Shown here: one piece after another, positions 6,006 to 7,634 of the stretch
Numbering within the stretch: the stretch's first letter is position 1
Layout of the letters: every line of letters begins with the position of its first letter
DNA from: Firmicutes bacterium UBA6226
Lineage (GTDB): Bacteria; Bacillota_A; Clostridia; Peptostreptococcales; Acidaminobacteraceae
Length of the DNA: 7,634 bases
Assembly: GCA_002441045.1 (NCBI GenBank)
Contig: DJWQ01000157.1
Location: 32,947-40,580 of the forward strand
Reading direction: 5' to 3'
Made by a program: the position numbers and the translations under genes
Notes under the pieces: generated by a model
What the model was told of the DNA's origin: nothing
Seen by the model: only the letters and a program-made list of their open reading frames with translations
Database searches by the model: none

Positions 6006-6494
6006 TTATTTTCCGAGAACTGATAGCACCTCTTCGTTACTTACATCGTTACCACTGCCAGTGTAATTCGATAATAGAGCGTTTAGCTTAATTAACTCGT
6101 TTAAGATCTGAGAGTTCTGCTCAATAATCTCTTTCTGCCCATCTACGATTTCTTCTGAGCCCTCTGTAGTACCTGATAGTTTTGCTATAACTGCGGCCAT
6201 ATCTTCAAGCTGTTTCGATATCAATGAGTTCAGTTGATTCGATGTCTCAGATGAAGATGCGATATTTGATAACTGTTCAACAGATGAAAACTGCGCCATT
6301 TGACTCATATACTCAGTGTTATCTTGAGGGTTCAATGGATTCTGATTTTGCAACTGTACCATCATCAGCTTTAGAAAAGCATCCTTATCTAAAACTTGAC
6401 TTTTTTGTCTTTGTGCATTTGCGGCATCATTCGATATAGCATTTAATGCTTTAATTTGATCTTCTGTAAATGAACCGCTAACGTTAAAAGCCAT
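6006..6494 (-). CDS. flgD: FlgD, hook cap/scaffold protein (short form)
   Basis: FlgD caps the growing hook and allows FlgE subunits to fold in. The 162 residues contain the complete conserved N-terminal FlgD core at about 33-79 (DAFLKLMMVQLQNQNPLNPQD, then EYMSQMAQFSSVEQLSNI). The remainder is a helical, Glu/Asn/Leu-rich tail with a likely coiled coil at about 84-142. The C-terminal Ig-like/tudor-like domains of the roughly 230-residue enteric protein are missing. This is a natural short form, as in Bacillus, rather than a truncation: the frame ends cleanly and the next gene's ribosome site overlaps its stop. GGAGG (6500-6504) overlaps the fliK stop and is 5 bases before the ATG, so translation is probably coupled to fliK. 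Confidence 0.95.
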   Translation of the reverse strand: MAFNVSGSFTEDQIKALNAISNDAANAQRQKSQVLDKDAFLKLMMVQLQNQNPLNPQDNTEYMSQMAQFSSVEQLSNIASSSETSNQLNSLISKQLEDMAAVIAKLSGTTEGSEEIVDGQKEIIEQNSQILNELIKLNALLSNYTGSGNDVSNEEVLSVLGK

Positions 6495-6503
6495 GTTTGC
6501 CTC

Positions 6504-7634
6504 CTATCCATAATAATTAAATGTCGATCCATCTAATTCGTTTAATTCATATCGGCTAATTTGTTCAAGTGGTTCCAACGTATCTATTGAAGCGCCTTCT
6601 TGATTACTTTTCTTGCCGGATTTTTGTCCTTTCATATTGAAACCAGCCTGTCCTTCTCTTTTCCCACTATCGATACTGACATTAATCTGGTTGATTGAGT
6701 AACCCTTGTTGTTTAAAGATTGCTTTAGATCGTCTAAGTTAGACTCTATTGCAGCTTTAACAATTTCATTCTCAACTTTAAGTTCTGCTAAAACGACACC
6801 TTTTTGAATATTCAATTTTAACTCTACGTTGCCTAGTTGCTCCGGTTGAAGCTTGACAACCATAGAGGACCCATGATCAGATAATTTCACTTGCGCTTTA
6901 ACTGCATCTAATATTTGACTGAAAATTTCTTGCTTTGGAATCTGTTGTACAGTAGTTTGTTGCACGGTTACATTGTTCCCTTGCTTCATAATAACTTGAT
7001 GAATACTAATGCCAGAGTCATCTGAAGTAACCACTTGTTCCGTTTGCACTTCAACTTGATGATTGACTTGTTCCTTTACTTGAGGAACCACTTCTTCAGT
7101 TATCGCCTTAACTTGAACACTACTTTGTACTACATCTTGCTCTTCTACAGTATTATTTTGATTCGTTTCTACTGAAATAAGATCTTGAGCTTGTACTTTA
7201 GTCTCTTTGATAACATCTGTAGTTTGGACATCTTTTTGAACTGTAACCCCTTCTACTACTTTAGATTCGGGTTTGTTTTTACTTATGGCATCTACAAGTA
7301 GTTTTCTAACTTCGTTTGCAGGTACAGTTTCATTAGAAAGTTCACTTAATTGACTTACAACTTCACTAAGCGTTTGAATCAACTTTTGTTCGAAATTTGG
7401 TTCGCCCTCTGTGGTTTGTGGTTGAGTCAGATTTTCCAAGTTCTCCAACATTTTCGTTAAGTCATTAGCGATTGATTTGACACTCTCATTTGACAAGTTG
7501 GTTTCGAGTTGTGAATCAATTTCTAAAGTATCTAAGACTTCTTGTACCATCTCAAAAACTTTAGTTATATTATCACTAGCGTTTACCATTTCTTCTAAAT
7601 CATCTACTGTCAAATTCATCATTGCAAGTATTTC
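6504..7634 (-). CDS. fliK: FliK, hook-length control protein (5' end outside window)
   Basis: FliK measures hook length and switches export from hook to filament proteins. The frame stays open to the window edge (376 codons visible). The ATG pair at 7622/7619 has no Shine-Dalgarno sequence in the 12 bases before it, and the nearby text (EILAMMNLTVDDLEEM) looks like an internal helical FliK segment, so the true start is probably beyond the edge. Counting from the ATG at 7622, the middle part (about 125-230) is low complexity, rich in Val, Gln, Thr and Glu, as expected of the extended ruler region. The C-terminal Flg_hook domain is at about 245-318 (LQPEQLGNVELKL, then AIESNLDDLKQSL). A Lys/Gly/Ser-rich tail follows, ending FNYYG. 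It is directly upstream of flgD. Confidence 0.93.
   Translation of the reverse strand, partial: EILAMMNLTVDDLEEMVNASDNITKVFEMVQEVLDTLEIDSQLETNLSNESVKSIANDLTKMLENLENLTQPQTTEGEPNFEQKLIQTLSEVVSQLSELSNETVPANEVRKLLVDAISKNKPESKVVEGVTVQKDVQTTDVIKETKVQAQDLISVETNQNNTVEEQDVVQSSVQVKAITEEVVPQVKEQVNHQVEVQTEQVVTSDDSGISIHQVIMKQGNNVTVQQTTVQQIPKQEIFSQILDAVKAQVKLSDHGSSMVVKLQPEQLGNVELKLNIQKGVVLAELKVENEIVKAAIESNLDDLKQSLNNKGYSINQINVSIDSGKREGQAGFNMKGQKSGKKSNQEGASIDTLEPLEQISRYELNELDGSTFNYYG

Noticed and set aside
6006..6494. flgD as a truncated pseudogene
   Set aside because: The conserved N-terminal core is complete, the stop is integrated with the next gene's ribosome site, and short FlgD forms are normal in Firmicutes.

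Overview
The window is a piece of a large flagellar (fla/che-type) operon. Every gene lies on the minus strand, so transcription runs from position 7634 towards 1. In transcription order the genes are fliK (5' end beyond the window), flgD, a TIGR02530-type flagellar operon gene, flgE, flbD/swrD, motA, motB, fliL, fliM and fliY (3' end beyond the window). I see no RNA gene, mobile element, CRISPR array or plus-strand gene.

The source is most likely a low-G+C, motile member of the Firmicutes, class Clostridia. Four things point there. The DNA is AT-rich by eye, with strong AGGAGG-type ribosome binding sites. FliY is a CheC-FliN type protein, which is typical of Firmicutes and a few other groups. 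A TIGR02530 gene sits between flgD and flgE. The order flbD-motA-motB-fliL-fliM-fliY is common in Clostridia; in Bacillus subtilis motAB lies elsewhere on the chromosome. I cannot name a genus.

Region by region: 7634-5592 holds the hook-building genes, namely the length-control protein FliK, the hook cap FlgD and the small TIGR02530 protein. 5591-5520 is a 72-base leader for flgE with a hairpin and a possible fold over the Shine-Dalgarno site. 5519-4152 is the hook protein FlgE. 4151-3999 is the largest gap (about 150 bases) and contains one long imperfect hairpin. 3998-1803 holds the motor-power genes FlbD/SwrD, MotA, MotB and FliL, tightly packed with overlaps at motA/motB and motB/fliL. 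1802-1738 is a 65-base gap with a sigma-28-like promoter. 1737-1 holds the C-ring/switch genes fliM and fliY, which overlap by 8 bases.

The products fit one machine. FliK, FlgD and FlgE build the hook. MotA and MotB form the stator, with FliL and FlbD/SwrD supporting torque. FliM and FliY form the switch that binds phosphorylated CheY, and FliY also carries two CheC-type phosphatase motifs that would remove the CheY signal. The gene content is ordinary. The points worth a second look are regulatory: the sigma-28 promoter before fliM, the hairpins on either side of flgE, a non-ATG start for motA, and a stator resembling the sodium-type PomAB. I did not find evidence of a new biological system.
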